14,910 nt of DNA from Oscillospiraceae bacterium (GTDB lineage Bacteria; Bacillota_A; Clostridia; Oscillospirales; Ruminococcaceae), in the NCBI GenBank assembly GCA_017440445.1, contig JAFSHE010000021.1, positions 1-14,910 of the forward strand. The letters run 5' to 3'. Positions 1-6,291 of the stretch are shown here, piece after piece; positions within the stretch are counted from its first letter, which is position 1, and every line of letters starts with the position of its first letter. The notes below the pieces were generated by a model. That model saw nothing but the letters and a program-made list of their open reading frames with translations, did not search any database and was not told the origin of the DNA. The position numbers and the translations under genes are program-made.

Positions 1-434
1 CGCTCACGCTCCCAGTCGCAGGAGGAGCCGAGCTTCTTGAGCTGCTCAACGATACGTCCGCCGTAAACACGCTTCCACTCCCATGCTCTTTCAAGGAAGC
101 CGTCACGTCCGATGTCGTCCTTGGTTACGCCGTCCTCTTTCATGGCGGTAACTATCTTCGCCTCGGTAGCAATAGAGGCATGGTCTGTGCCGGGCAGCCA
201 CAGTGCGGAATAGCCCTGCATCCTTCTCCAGCGGATAAGGATATCCTGAAGGGTGTTGTCCAGTGCGTGACCCATGTGCAGCTGTCCTGTGATATTGGGC
301 GGGGGAATTACGATCGTATAGGGCTTTTTCTTGGGGTCTATCTCAGCGTGGAAGTAGCCCTTTTCCTCCCAGTTTTTATAAATTCGATCCTCAAACTCCT
401 TAGGGGAGTAGGTCTTTGCCAGTTCTTTTCTCAT
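1..434 (-). CDS. valS: Valyl-tRNA synthetase, N-terminal part (runs off the window)
   Basis: This cytoplasmic class Ia aminoacyl-tRNA synthetase charges tRNA-Val with valine. Only about the first 144 residues lie in the window. The HIGH-type ATP-binding motif is visible as [13 protein letters not shown] (residues 44-56), followed by a Rossmann-fold stretch with [12 protein letters not shown], which is characteristic of ValRS. The ATG at 432-434 is preceded by GAAAGGAC about 11 bases upstream, and the N-terminus ([20 protein letters not shown]) fits the family. No T-box leader is seen in the 232 bp between valS and rqcH, although many Firmicutes synthetase genes have one. That gap carries two palindromic repeat elements instead. 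The family assignment is secure; the rest of the protein lies beyond the left edge. Confidence 0.96.
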   Translation of the reverse strand, partial: MRKELAKTYSPKEFEDRIYKNWEEKGYFHAEIDPKKKPYTIVIPPPNITGQLHMGHALDNTLQDILIRWRRMQGYSALWLPGTDHASIATEAKIVTAMKEDGVTKDDIGRDGFLERAWEWKRVYGGRIVEQLKKLGSSCDWERE

Positions 435-469
435 TGGAATATATGTCCTTTCGTTTTGTGTGTGCAGGC

Positions 470-565
470 TGTCGATAAGCCCACATCTGCTTCGTCACCC
501 GCCCGCTCGACGTACACAAAGTACGCCTTCGGGGCGGCTTCCTCGCATCTGCAGACTTCTCGACA
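470..565. repeat. MITE-like intergenic element with imperfect 21-bp terminal inverted repeats
   Basis: The ends at 470-490 and 545-565 are imperfect inverted repeats, about 15 of 21 positions matching when one is reverse-complemented; both begin TGTCGA-N-AAG. The interior holds smaller palindromes (GTAC-ACAAA-GTAC near 512-524 and GCC-TTCGG-GGC near 525-537). It lies in the rqcH-valS gap and codes for nothing convincing. I recall similar GTACGCC/GTACGTCG-rich intergenic elements in gut Clostridia, but only one copy is seen in this window, so its dispersed nature is an inference. Confidence 0.55.
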
Positions 566-586
566 CCCTTTTATTTCGTTATTTAT

Positions 587-655
587 GTAGGAGCGACCTG
601 CGGCCGCCCGCATTATATATCATCCGTCTGACGGGCGACCACAGGTCGCCCCTAC
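587..655. repeat. Two GTAGGGGCGACC palindromic units in inverted orientation
   Basis: Unit 1 (587-610) reads GTAGGAGCGACCTGCGGCCG then CCCG; unit 2 is its inverted counterpart at 632-655, with 21 of 24 positions matching. The 19-base core at 633-651 (GGGCGACCACAGGTCGCCC) is itself a near-perfect palindrome and recurs exactly, reverse-complemented, at 4329-4347. The 21-base AT-rich spacer contains TATAAT on the minus strand. The whole can fold into one long hairpin or two small ones. Lying 12 bp beyond the rqcH stop codon, it may also act as a transcript end or RNA-stability hairpin, but no clean T-tract follows it. Confidence 0.7.
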
Positions 656-666
656 GGAATGATCTT

Positions 667-2412
667 TTATTTCGTTTTAAGCGAATTTACAAGCTCCTCA
701 TCGGGGGCTACGAACAGAGTTTTATTATTCGTGAAGATGACCATTCCCGGCTTTGCGCCTGCGGGCTTTTTCACGAATTTAACTGCGGTATAGTCAACGG
801 GCACCTGCGAGGACTCCCGTCCCTTTGAGTGGAATGCCGCAAGCTGCGCTGCCTGAAACAGCGTCTGCTCGGGGACTTCCTGTCCCTCCGTCCGTATGAT
901 GACGTGAGAGCCTGCTATGCCCTGCGTATGCAGCCATATATCGGTCGCCTTTGCCGTTTTAAGGGTAAGACGGTCATTCTGTACATTGTTACGTCCCACA
1001 AGTATCTCAAACCCGTCCGCAGAGCGGAATTTAAGCGGCTCGGACTGCTTTTTCACCTTTTCGTCCGCCTTAACGCCGCCACGCAGATATCCCTGCTCAC
1101 GCAGCTCCCTGCGTATCTCGGCAAGCTCCGCCTCGCCCTCGGTGCGGCTTACCGCATCGAAAACGCTGTCGATGTACACAAGCTCCTGCTCGCCCTTTGC
1201 GATAAGCTCGGTCAGCATCTTCTCGGCGGTGTCAAGCTTTCTGTATTCGTTATAATACTTCTGCGCATTCTGTGCGGGGGTGAGCCTTGCGTCAAGCTGT
1301 ATCACCCGCATCTCGCCTGTGTAGAAGTCCTCCAGCTCCGCCTTTGTCTGACCCTTTTCAAGCCTGTATATATTCGCATTCAGAAGGTCGCCACAGACTC
1401 GGAATACCTCCCTTTCGCCGCACTCGGCAAGCTCCTTTTTCTGAAGCTCTATCCTGCGGGAAACACGCTCGTAGGAATTCATCAGCAGCTTTAGCAGGTC
1501 ACGGGCACGCTGCTTTGTGCGCTCCGACCTGTCAGCAGCCGCAAAAAAGCTGTCCAGAAGTGCGTTTGCGTTGTCACAGTGGGAAACAAGCATCCCTGTG
1601 GAATACTGCTCGATATTGATAAAGCAGAAGTCCTTTTTCCTGCCCGAAAGCTCGGAAACGACAGTGAATTCAGCCTCGCCCTCAAGGGCTTTCTTAGCTC
1701 TGTTAAGTATAAAACTCAGCCTGTCCTTTGCGCTGTCGGAAAGCTCCGCACAGACTGCGTCCACATCCTTTGCGGCGTAGTATGCACACTCTCTCGTGAA
1801 TATCGGTGAAACGCCCTCCAGCACCGAGGTAAGCTTTTTCGCAAGGCGCTCGGGGCTGCCCTCTATCGCTGAAAGCACATCCTCTGCGCTGCAATCAGGC
1901 AGGCAGAGCCTTTCCTCACGTGGGGGAGCCTCATACTCGATATTGGGAAGTATACGTCTTACCGAGGAGATGTCATCGGTGATGCGCTTAACACTGTCGA
2001 TGACACGTCCGTCACGGACAAGTATTATATTGCTGTGACGACCCATTATCTCTGCGATAAGGGTATTCGTCACGATATCGCCTATTTCATTCGTACATTC
2101 GAAATCAAAGCAGATTATCCTCTCCAGTCCGTCCTGACGGATATCCATAAGACGGCCGCTGCCCAAGTGCTTTCTCAGCAGCATGCACAGCATGGGCGGC
2201 TGTGAGGGGTTTTCAAATGCCGCAGTGGTGATATTCACCCTCGCTGAAACGCTGTTTGCGGAAAGAATAAGCTTCTTCGCACCGTCACGGGGCGTCCTTA
2301 ATGATATAACTATCTCCTCACGGGATGGCTGATATACCTTGTCCACACGGCTGCCTACAAGCGGCATAAGCTCGTTTCTGACGATATGCAGAAACGCTCC
2401 ATCCAACGACAC
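667..2412 (-). CDS. rqcH: Rqc2 homolog RqcH (NFACT-family ribosome quality control factor)
   Basis: RqcH binds the 50S subunit carrying a stalled, tRNA-linked nascent chain and recruits Ala-tRNA to add a C-terminal alanine tail that marks the chain for proteolysis. Older names are FbpA or fibronectin-binding protein. The 581 residues match the bacterial family length. The order is NFACT-N (about 1-190), a helix-hairpin-helix region, a coiled-coil middle (about 295-435), and NFACT-R/DUF814 (about 458-550) with the core DGFEILVGRNNVQNDRLTLK at 466-485 and DIWLHTQGIAGSHV at 491-504. At the Asp-Arg pair essential in Bacillus subtilis (D97/R98) this protein has E97-R98, a conservative change. The start is GTG at 2410-2412, after AGGAAG nine bases upstream; no in-frame ATG fits. 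It is the last gene of the DUF1858-trmK-nif3-rqcH group, 41 bp after nif3. Confidence 0.95.
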   Translation of the reverse strand: MSLDGAFLHIVRNELMPLVGSRVDKVYQPSREEIVISLRTPRDGAKKLILSANSVSARVNITTAAFENPSQPPMLCMLLRKHLGSGRLMDIRQDGLERIICFDFECTNEIGDIVTNTLIAEIMGRHSNIILVRDGRVIDSVKRITDDISSVRRILPNIEYEAPPREERLCLPDCSAEDVLSAIEGSPERLAKKLTSVLEGVSPIFTRECAYYAAKDVDAVCAELSDSAKDRLSFILNRAKKALEGEAEFTVVSELSGRKKDFCFINIEQYSTGMLVSHCDNANALLDSFFAAADRSERTKQRARDLLKLLMNSYERVSRRIELQKKELAECGEREVFRVCGDLLNANIYRLEKGQTKAELEDFYTGEMRVIQLDARLTPAQNAQKYYNEYRKLDTAEKMLTELIAKGEQELVYIDSVFDAVSRTEGEAELAEIRRELREQGYLRGGVKADEKVKKQSEPLKFRSADGFEILVGRNNVQNDRLTLKTAKATDIWLHTQGIAGSHVIIRTEGQEVPEQTLFQAAQLAAFHSKGRESSQVPVDYTAVKFVKKPAGAKPGMVIFTNNKTLFVAPDEELVNSLKTK

Positions 2413-2453
2413 CGAAGCTCACTTCCTTTCCTTGAAATTTTTGTTTTATCGTA

Positions 2454-3221
2454 TCAGATATAAGCACAAGGCTCGGTATCATGCTCTGCGGTGAATACGG
2501 TTATCTCCGCAAAACGTCTGCTAAGCAGTGCCGCAAGCCTGTGCGATGCACATTTCTCCGTGCCGAAATGACCTGCGTCAATAAGCACGAAATTCTGATT
2601 TATCGCATCTACCCATATATTATGCTTTATATCGCCTGTGATAAGTGCGTCACAGCCACGGTCTATGGCATGCCATATATTGCTGCCGCCTGCGCCCGAG
2701 CAGACCGCCACACGGCGTATCTCCCGGTCTATGGGAGTGTAGCGCACTCCGTCAAGGTCAAGTGCCTTTTTGCAATGCTCCGCAAGCGCCTTTGGCGTAA
2801 AGGCGAAATCAAGCTCGCACACCGAGCCGAAGCCGAGTCCGTTGGGATGCACAGGCTCAAGGTCGCCATCCACCGCCTCAAAGCCAAGCAGCTCTAAAAG
2901 TGCGTCGCCTACGCCGCCCTCTGCCATATCGAAGTTGGTGTGCATGGCAATTGCGCTGATATCATTATGTATCAGCCTGTAAACAGGGCTTTCGGGACGT
3001 ATGCTCCTCAGCGGGTCGAATATCACAGGATGGTGAGATACGATAAGGTCCGCACCCTCCTTCACAGCCTCGTCAATGACGGGGTTTGTGATATCAAGGC
3101 AGGTGCATATCCTCTTGACCTCACAGTCCATCCCGCCCGTCAGCAGTCCCACGTTGTCGTGGACAGCAGTGTTAAAGGGTGCGATGGAATTGAGGTAGTC
3201 ATATATTTCTCTTACCGTCAT
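2454..3221 (-). CDS. Nif3-like dinuclear metal-centre protein (YqfO/DUF34 family)
   Basis: This cytoplasmic hexameric-type protein has a dinuclear metal site. The family is annotated as Nif3-like or GTP cyclohydrolase I type 2, but its physiological substrate is unsettled. Metal-binding stretches are visible at VSHHPVIF (residues 61-68, H63 and H64), AMHTNFD (92-98) and IDAGHFGTEK near the C-terminus. At 255 residues it is the short form, lacking the PII-like insert of the longer Bacillus YqfO. The ATG has GGAGGAG directly upstream and overlaps the trmK stop codon by four bases (ATGA), which suggests translational coupling. TrmK and Nif3 genes are commonly adjacent in Firmicutes (yqfN-yqfO), which supports both assignments. 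Confidence 0.93.
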   Translation of the reverse strand: MTVREIYDYLNSIAPFNTAVHDNVGLLTGGMDCEVKRICTCLDITNPVIDEAVKEGADLIVSHHPVIFDPLRSIRPESPVYRLIHNDISAIAMHTNFDMAEGGVGDALLELLGFEAVDGDLEPVHPNGLGFGSVCELDFAFTPKALAEHCKKALDLDGVRYTPIDREIRRVAVCSGAGGSNIWHAIDRGCDALITGDIKHNIWVDAINQNFVLIDAGHFGTEKCASHRLAALLSRRFAEITVFTAEHDTEPCAYI

Positions 3222-3898
3222 GAAAGCTCCTCCGCTTTTTTCAGTATTTTTTCTGCCAGCGCACGCAGACGCTCCGCCTCGCTGCCGTAGCTTTCCGAGG
3301 CCTCCATACCACGTGCATTCTTCATCAGCTTTTCAGCCGTAAGCCGCAGAAATTTCGGGTCTGTGACCCTTCCTGTATACGCTGTCACCTCGTCGATATC
3401 CATTTTTTCGCCCGTATATGCGGCAAGGATGATAACGTATGCACGCTTTCCGTCATAAGCGGTGCGCTCCTCCAGTATCTCAAAGCCGTCTGCATAAAGA
3501 CGTGTGCGAAGTACCTCAGCCTTTGTCATCGGCTGAAGGATAAAGTGCGTATCCTCCGTCACGAAGCGGCAGCCTGCGATTATATCCGCAATAAGCTCGC
3601 CGCCCATGCCTGCGATTATGACATCATCTGCGAAATCTATCTGCTTAAGTCCGTCGGATTTCAGCACACGGACGTTTTTCACGCCATACTGCTCCACGGT
3701 TCTGCGTGCAGACTCCAGCGGGCCATCGTTGATATCGGAGGCGATTACCTCCTTCGCACCATTCATGGCAAGGTGACAGGCAAGCAGCGCATGGTCAGTG
3801 CCCACATCACATACTGTGACGGCCTGCCTTACCATCGCCGCTGCCGTTTTCAGCCTGTTATCCAGTGATATCACGGTATCAGTTGCCCAGAGCCTCAT
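3218..3898 (-). CDS. trmK: tRNA (adenine(22)-N1)-methyltransferase TrmK
   Basis: This SAM-dependent enzyme methylates N1 of A22 in the D-arm of bacterial tRNAs. The Rossmann methyltransferase motifs are visible as VCDVGTDHALL (residues 29-39, SAM site), SDIN (54-57), SDGL (81-84) and the family signature AGMGGELI (96-103). The ATG at 3896-3898 gives 226 residues and overlaps the upstream DUF1858 gene by 20 bases, with only a weak ribosome site. A GTG at 3872-3874 would start the protein at VISLDNRLKTAA, which resembles family N-termini better and begins just after the upstream stop codon. The start is therefore uncertain by eight codons, but the function is not in doubt. Confidence 0.93.
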   Translation of the reverse strand: MRLWATDTVISLDNRLKTAAAMVRQAVTVCDVGTDHALLACHLAMNGAKEVIASDINDGPLESARRTVEQYGVKNVRVLKSDGLKQIDFADDVIIAGMGGELIADIIAGCRFVTEDTHFILQPMTKAEVLRTRLYADGFEILEERTAYDGKRAYVIILAAYTGEKMDIDEVTAYTGRVTDPKFLRLTAEKLMKNARGMEASESYGSEAERLRALAEKILKKAEELS

Positions 3899-4079
3899 TC
3901 AGCTTTGCAACGATGTCGTCAGCGTCAACGCCGTGCACCATGCAAGCCTGAGCGATGCTTTCGCCCCTTGCGCTGGGACAGCCGAGGCAGTGCATGCCCA
4001 TGCCGAAGAAGATGGGAGCAGCAGCCTCTGCATTGATATCGAGAATATCGCCGATGATAGTATCCTTTGTAATAGTCAT
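3879..4079 (-). CDS. DUF1858 redox-disulfide domain protein
   Basis: This small cytoplasmic protein (66 residues) consists of one DUF1858 domain, the type found beside hybrid-cluster (prismane) proteins and predicted to form a redox-active disulfide. The signature HCLGCPSARGESIAQACMVHG places a CxxC pair at residues 32-35 and a third cysteine 11 residues later. The N-terminal half (MTITKDTIIGDILDINAEAA) matches the usual start of the domain. The ATG follows AAAGGAAA at normal spacing, and a strong promoter lies about 70 bp upstream, so this is the first gene of the trmK-nif3-rqcH transcription unit. No hybrid-cluster gene is in view. What the protein does is unknown; a redox role is inferred from the cysteines. 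Confidence 0.9.
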   Translation of the reverse strand: MTITKDTIIGDILDINAEAAAPIFFGMGMHCLGCPSARGESIAQACMVHGVDADDIVAKLNEALGN

Positions 4080-4103
4080 AACATTGATTTCCTTTCTTTT
4101 ATT

Positions 4104-4119
4104 GCGGAATACACTCCGC
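4104..4119 (-). other. Small leader hairpin upstream of the DUF1858 gene
   Basis: GCGGA (4104-4108) pairs with TCCGC (4115-4119) around a six-base loop, in the 5' leader between the promoter and the ribosome site. No T-tract follows, so it is not a terminator. It may influence message stability or translation. The stem is short and could be chance. Confidence 0.35.
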
Positions 4120-4143
4120 CCATTGTATAAATATACATATTAT

Positions 4144-4172
4144 ATTATATCACAACACAGCTCGTTTGTCCA
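4144..4172 (-). promoter_or_regulatory. Sigma-A-type promoter for the DUF1858-trmK-nif3-rqcH unit
   Basis: On the minus strand TGGACA (4167-4172) and a perfect TATAAT (4144-4149) are separated by exactly 17 bases. The predicted start is near 4137, giving a leader of about 55-60 bases before the ATG. The 300-bp gap at 4080-4379 contains this promoter, the leader hairpin and the two terminator-like hairpins of the upstream unit. The stretch at 4175-4279 shows nothing else I can support. Confidence 0.8.
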
Positions 4173-4279
4173 GTAGTATTGACCTTTTTCGGGCAAAAAT
4201 CCGCTGTAAAATAATTGCCGCAGAAAGCTGAAAAAGCAAGCCTTATTCCGTCGCAGGCGGTAGGATATCTACATAACGC

Positions 4280-4304
4280 AAAAAGGCGGTCTGTGACCGC
4301 CTTT
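4280..4304 (-). terminator. Rho-independent terminator of the pheA-ispD-ispF unit
   Basis: GGCGGTC (4285-4291) and GACCGCC (4295-4301) form a perfect 7-bp stem with a three-base loop. On the minus strand it is followed by five T (4280-4284). It is the second of two stacked hairpins beyond the YcxB-like gene. Three T on the other side make it weakly bidirectional. Confidence 0.75.
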
Positions 4305-4317
4305 GCAGATCATTTAC

Positions 4318-4348
4318 AAAAAAGTCAAGGGCGACCTGTGGTCGCCCC
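4318..4348 (-). repeat. Single GGGCGACC palindromic unit, terminator-like
   Basis: The 19-base core GGGCGACCTGTGGTCGCCC (4329-4347) is identical to the reverse complement of 633-651. It forms an 8-bp stem with a short loop. On the minus strand it is followed by TTGACTTTTTT, so here the repeat may double as the first terminator after the YcxB-like gene. The exact core match at two sites marks it as a repeat family and not a one-off terminator. Confidence 0.7.
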
Positions 4349-4379
4349 GTAATCTGAAATATTTATCGGCAGGATACGC

Positions 4380-5105
4380 TCATGCCTTTTTGACCTTTAT
4401 CTTAAAGCGCTTTCCGCAGCCCCTTGCAAGCCTGTCACGAAGCTCCATGGGAGTACCGCGCAGAAACTGCGTTTTGTCACAGATGATGGTATCCATGCGC
4501 TTTTTCTTCTCGTCCATGGGGAAGATATAAAAGCTGTGGCTGCACTCGAAGGCTGTTGCAATATCCTTGTAAAGTATCTCGGTGCGGATAGTGCTTTCCT
4601 CGTCCTTTGCCAGTGCGGAGCGGCGAGCAACTGCGTTGCCCTCCTCGTCAAGCTCCTGCTCGTGCATTACCGCCTTACTTACAGAGAGTATAATCTTATC
4701 CTCAGTAAACTCTGCGTTTATTATCTTGCCGTAGGACTGCTCCATCTCATCCGCCTGCTTATTGAAGTAAGCTATGCGCATATTGTGCGGAGCAAATGCC
4801 AGCGCAAGGAATATCGCAGCGAATATCACCGCAAGCAGCCACTCGCTGCACCATAGCGCCGCCAGAGTCAGCAGAAAGAATGCCGCCGCACCATAGTAGC
4901 ACAGGGTCTGGATGGGCTTAACACGGAGAAGATACAGAAAATCCGACAGGGAGCGTATACGTGCCATCGTACATTCCGTTTCGCACACAAGGGTCTCGTA
5001 GCGGCCGCCCTCACGGTTTTCGTTCATTTCCTTGAACATGCGGGTCAGCTTTGACTCCTTGCTTTCCAGCACTTCTTCCTTTGATCTCATTTTCTTGATC
5101 GACAT
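4380..5105 (-). CDS. YcxB-like membrane protein of unknown function
   Basis: The 241-residue protein has a charged N-terminal segment (1-55), two closely spaced hydrophobic helices (about 71-88 and 92-107, around YYGAAAFFLLTLAALW and LLAVIFAAIFLALAF), and a cytoplasmic-looking C-terminal domain. That domain's strand pattern (AEFTEDKIILSV, EILYKDIATAFECSHSFYIF) and ending resemble the YcxB-like family, whose function is not established. The ATG has AAAGGA seven bases upstream and lies 18 bp after the ispF stop codon, so it is probably the last gene of that unit, followed by two terminator-like hairpins. Nothing in the sequence ties it to isoprenoid synthesis. The membrane topology is clear; the family call is moderate. 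Confidence 0.75.
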   Translation of the reverse strand: MSIKKMRSKEEVLESKESKLTRMFKEMNENREGGRYETLVCETECTMARIRSLSDFLYLLRVKPIQTLCYYGAAAFFLLTLAALWCSEWLLAVIFAAIFLALAFAPHNMRIAYFNKQADEMEQSYGKIINAEFTEDKIILSVSKAVMHEQELDEEGNAVARRSALAKDEESTIRTEILYKDIATAFECSHSFYIFPMDEKKKRMDTIICDKTQFLRGTPMELRDRLARGCGKRFKIKVKKA

Positions 5106-5123
5106 ATTTTTATCCTTTCAGGG

Positions 5124-5594
5124 TCACTGCATCATGATAAGCACATTCGCAAAAGCGCCTATGCCCTGTCCCGCAAGACCAAGACCCTCCTCGGTGGTGG
5201 CCTTTACGCTTACCTTTCCTATATCGCAGCCGAATATTGCGGCAAGGTTGCCCCTCATCTCGGGGATGTAGGGTGCAAGCTTTGGCTTTTCCGCTATGAT
5301 AGTTATATCCAGATTGCCCAGAACATATCCCTTTGCGGTCATGGCTGTGACAACATCCATCAGCAGCATCATGCTGTCAGCGTCCTTATACTCGGGCGCA
5401 TCGGGAGGGAAAAGCTGTCCTATATCGCCCATGGCAAGTGCGCCGAGGATAGCGTCCATCAGCGCATGCGCCGCCACATCAGCGTCAGAATGTCCCAGAA
5501 GTCCCACATCAGAGGGTATCTCCACGCCGCACAGCACCAGTCGCCTGCCGCTTACCAGTCTGTGAACATCATAGCCGTTGCCTACTCTTATCAT
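5124..5594 (-). CDS. ispF: 2-C-methyl-D-erythritol 2,4-cyclodiphosphate synthase IspF
   Basis: IspF is the cytoplasmic MEP-pathway enzyme that cyclises CDP-ME 2-phosphate to MEcPP with release of CMP, on the route to isoprenoids. The metal ligands D9 and H11 (GYDVHRL) and H43 (GHSDADVAAHALMDA) are present, with GDIGQLFPPD (56-65) and KATTEEGLG (131-139) of the nucleotide site. At 156 residues it is the normal single-domain length. Its ATG overlaps the ispD stop codon by four bases and is preceded by AAAGGCGG, so the two are likely translationally coupled. IspD and IspF act two steps apart in the same pathway and are often neighbours or fused. Confidence 0.97.
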   Translation of the reverse strand: MIRVGNGYDVHRLVSGRRLVLCGVEIPSDVGLLGHSDADVAAHALMDAILGALAMGDIGQLFPPDAPEYKDADSMMLLMDVVTAMTAKGYVLGNLDITIIAEKPKLAPYIPEMRGNLAAIFGCDIGKVSVKATTEEGLGLAGQGIGAFANVLIMMQ

Positions 5595-6280
5595 AGTGTT
5601 TCCGCCTTTCTGTCATTATATATCGCCTGCGCCGCCGATAGGTCCTCGGGGCGGGTCACTTTCATGTTACAGCAGCCTATCGGGACTATCCTCACCCGCT
5701 CGCCGCACATCTCAAGAATGGAGCTGTCATCGGTAGCCTCGGCTATCCTTTCACCGAGAAAATCGATACACCGCTCGTAGATATCCCTGCGGAATGCCTG
5801 CGGCGTCTGCGCATAGTACAGCGTTTCACGAGGGGGAGTTTCCGCAACATATCCGTTTTCCGAACGCTTTACGGTATCTGTGGCAGGAATTGCTGCAATA
5901 GCTGCGCCGTATTCCATCGCCGCAGAAAGCACCTTATCGGACTCCGCTGTGGTGATGAGCGGTCTTGCACCGTCATGCACCGAGATAAACTCTATCCCCG
6001 CCGACACGTGAGAGAGAGAGTTCTTCACGGAGAGTGCCCTTGTCGCTCCGCCCGAAACAATTTTTTTCAGCTTTGTGAGCGGATACTTTGCCGCTATATC
6101 TGCGTATTCCTCCGCTCTGCCCTCGGGCGAGGCTATTATTATCTCGCTGACGAGGGGACTTTTCTCGAAAACCATGGCGCTCATCACGAAAACGGGCATG
6201 CCGCCTATCTCAGCAAGCTGCTTGTTTATCCCGCCCATGCGTGTGGAGCTGCCCGCAGCCAGCACGATCGCAGAAAACAT
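5591..6280 (-). CDS. ispD: 2-C-methyl-D-erythritol 4-phosphate cytidylyltransferase IspD
   Basis: IspD transfers CMP from CTP to MEP, giving CDP-ME, the third step of the MEP pathway. From the chosen start the protein has 229 residues, with the nucleotide-binding loop AIVLAAGSSTRMGG (4-17), HDGARPL (102-108), the TDTVK segment (134-138), QTPQAFR (158-164), TDDSS (183-187) and NMKVTRPEDL (205-214). The start at 6278-6280 is chosen because GGAGG sits five bases upstream and MFSAIVLAAG is a normal N-terminus. An in-frame ATG four codons earlier (6290-6292) overlaps the pheA stop as TGATG but has no ribosome site. It follows pheA with almost no gap. Confidence 0.96.
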   Translation of the reverse strand: MFSAIVLAAGSSTRMGGINKQLAEIGGMPVFVMSAMVFEKSPLVSEIIIASPEGRAEEYADIAAKYPLTKLKKIVSGGATRALSVKNSLSHVSAGIEFISVHDGARPLITTAESDKVLSAAMEYGAAIAAIPATDTVKRSENGYVAETPPRETLYYAQTPQAFRRDIYERCIDFLGERIAEATDDSSILEMCGERVRIVPIGCCNMKVTRPEDLSAAQAIYNDRKAETL

Positions 6281-6291
6281 AGCTCCCTCCA

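Noticed and set aside
431..613. 60-codon minus-strand frame through the rqcH-valS gap
   Set aside because: It runs through two palindromic elements into the valS start, lacks a ribosome site, and its sequence is explained by the repeats.
612..617. TATAAT on the minus strand between the two palindromes, as a valS promoter
   Set aside because: At 16-18 bases upstream only GTCGCC/GGTCGC-like sequence is found, a poor -35 match, and the hexamer lies in an AT-rich repeat spacer.
435..666. T-box riboswitch ahead of valS
   Set aside because: The conserved antiterminator-type sequence (AGGGTGGNACCGCG-like) is not present; only repeat elements are found.
829..1494. 221-codon plus-strand frame inside rqcH
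   Set aside because: Antisense to a well-matched RqcH; composition is typical of reverse-strand shadows in this codon usage.
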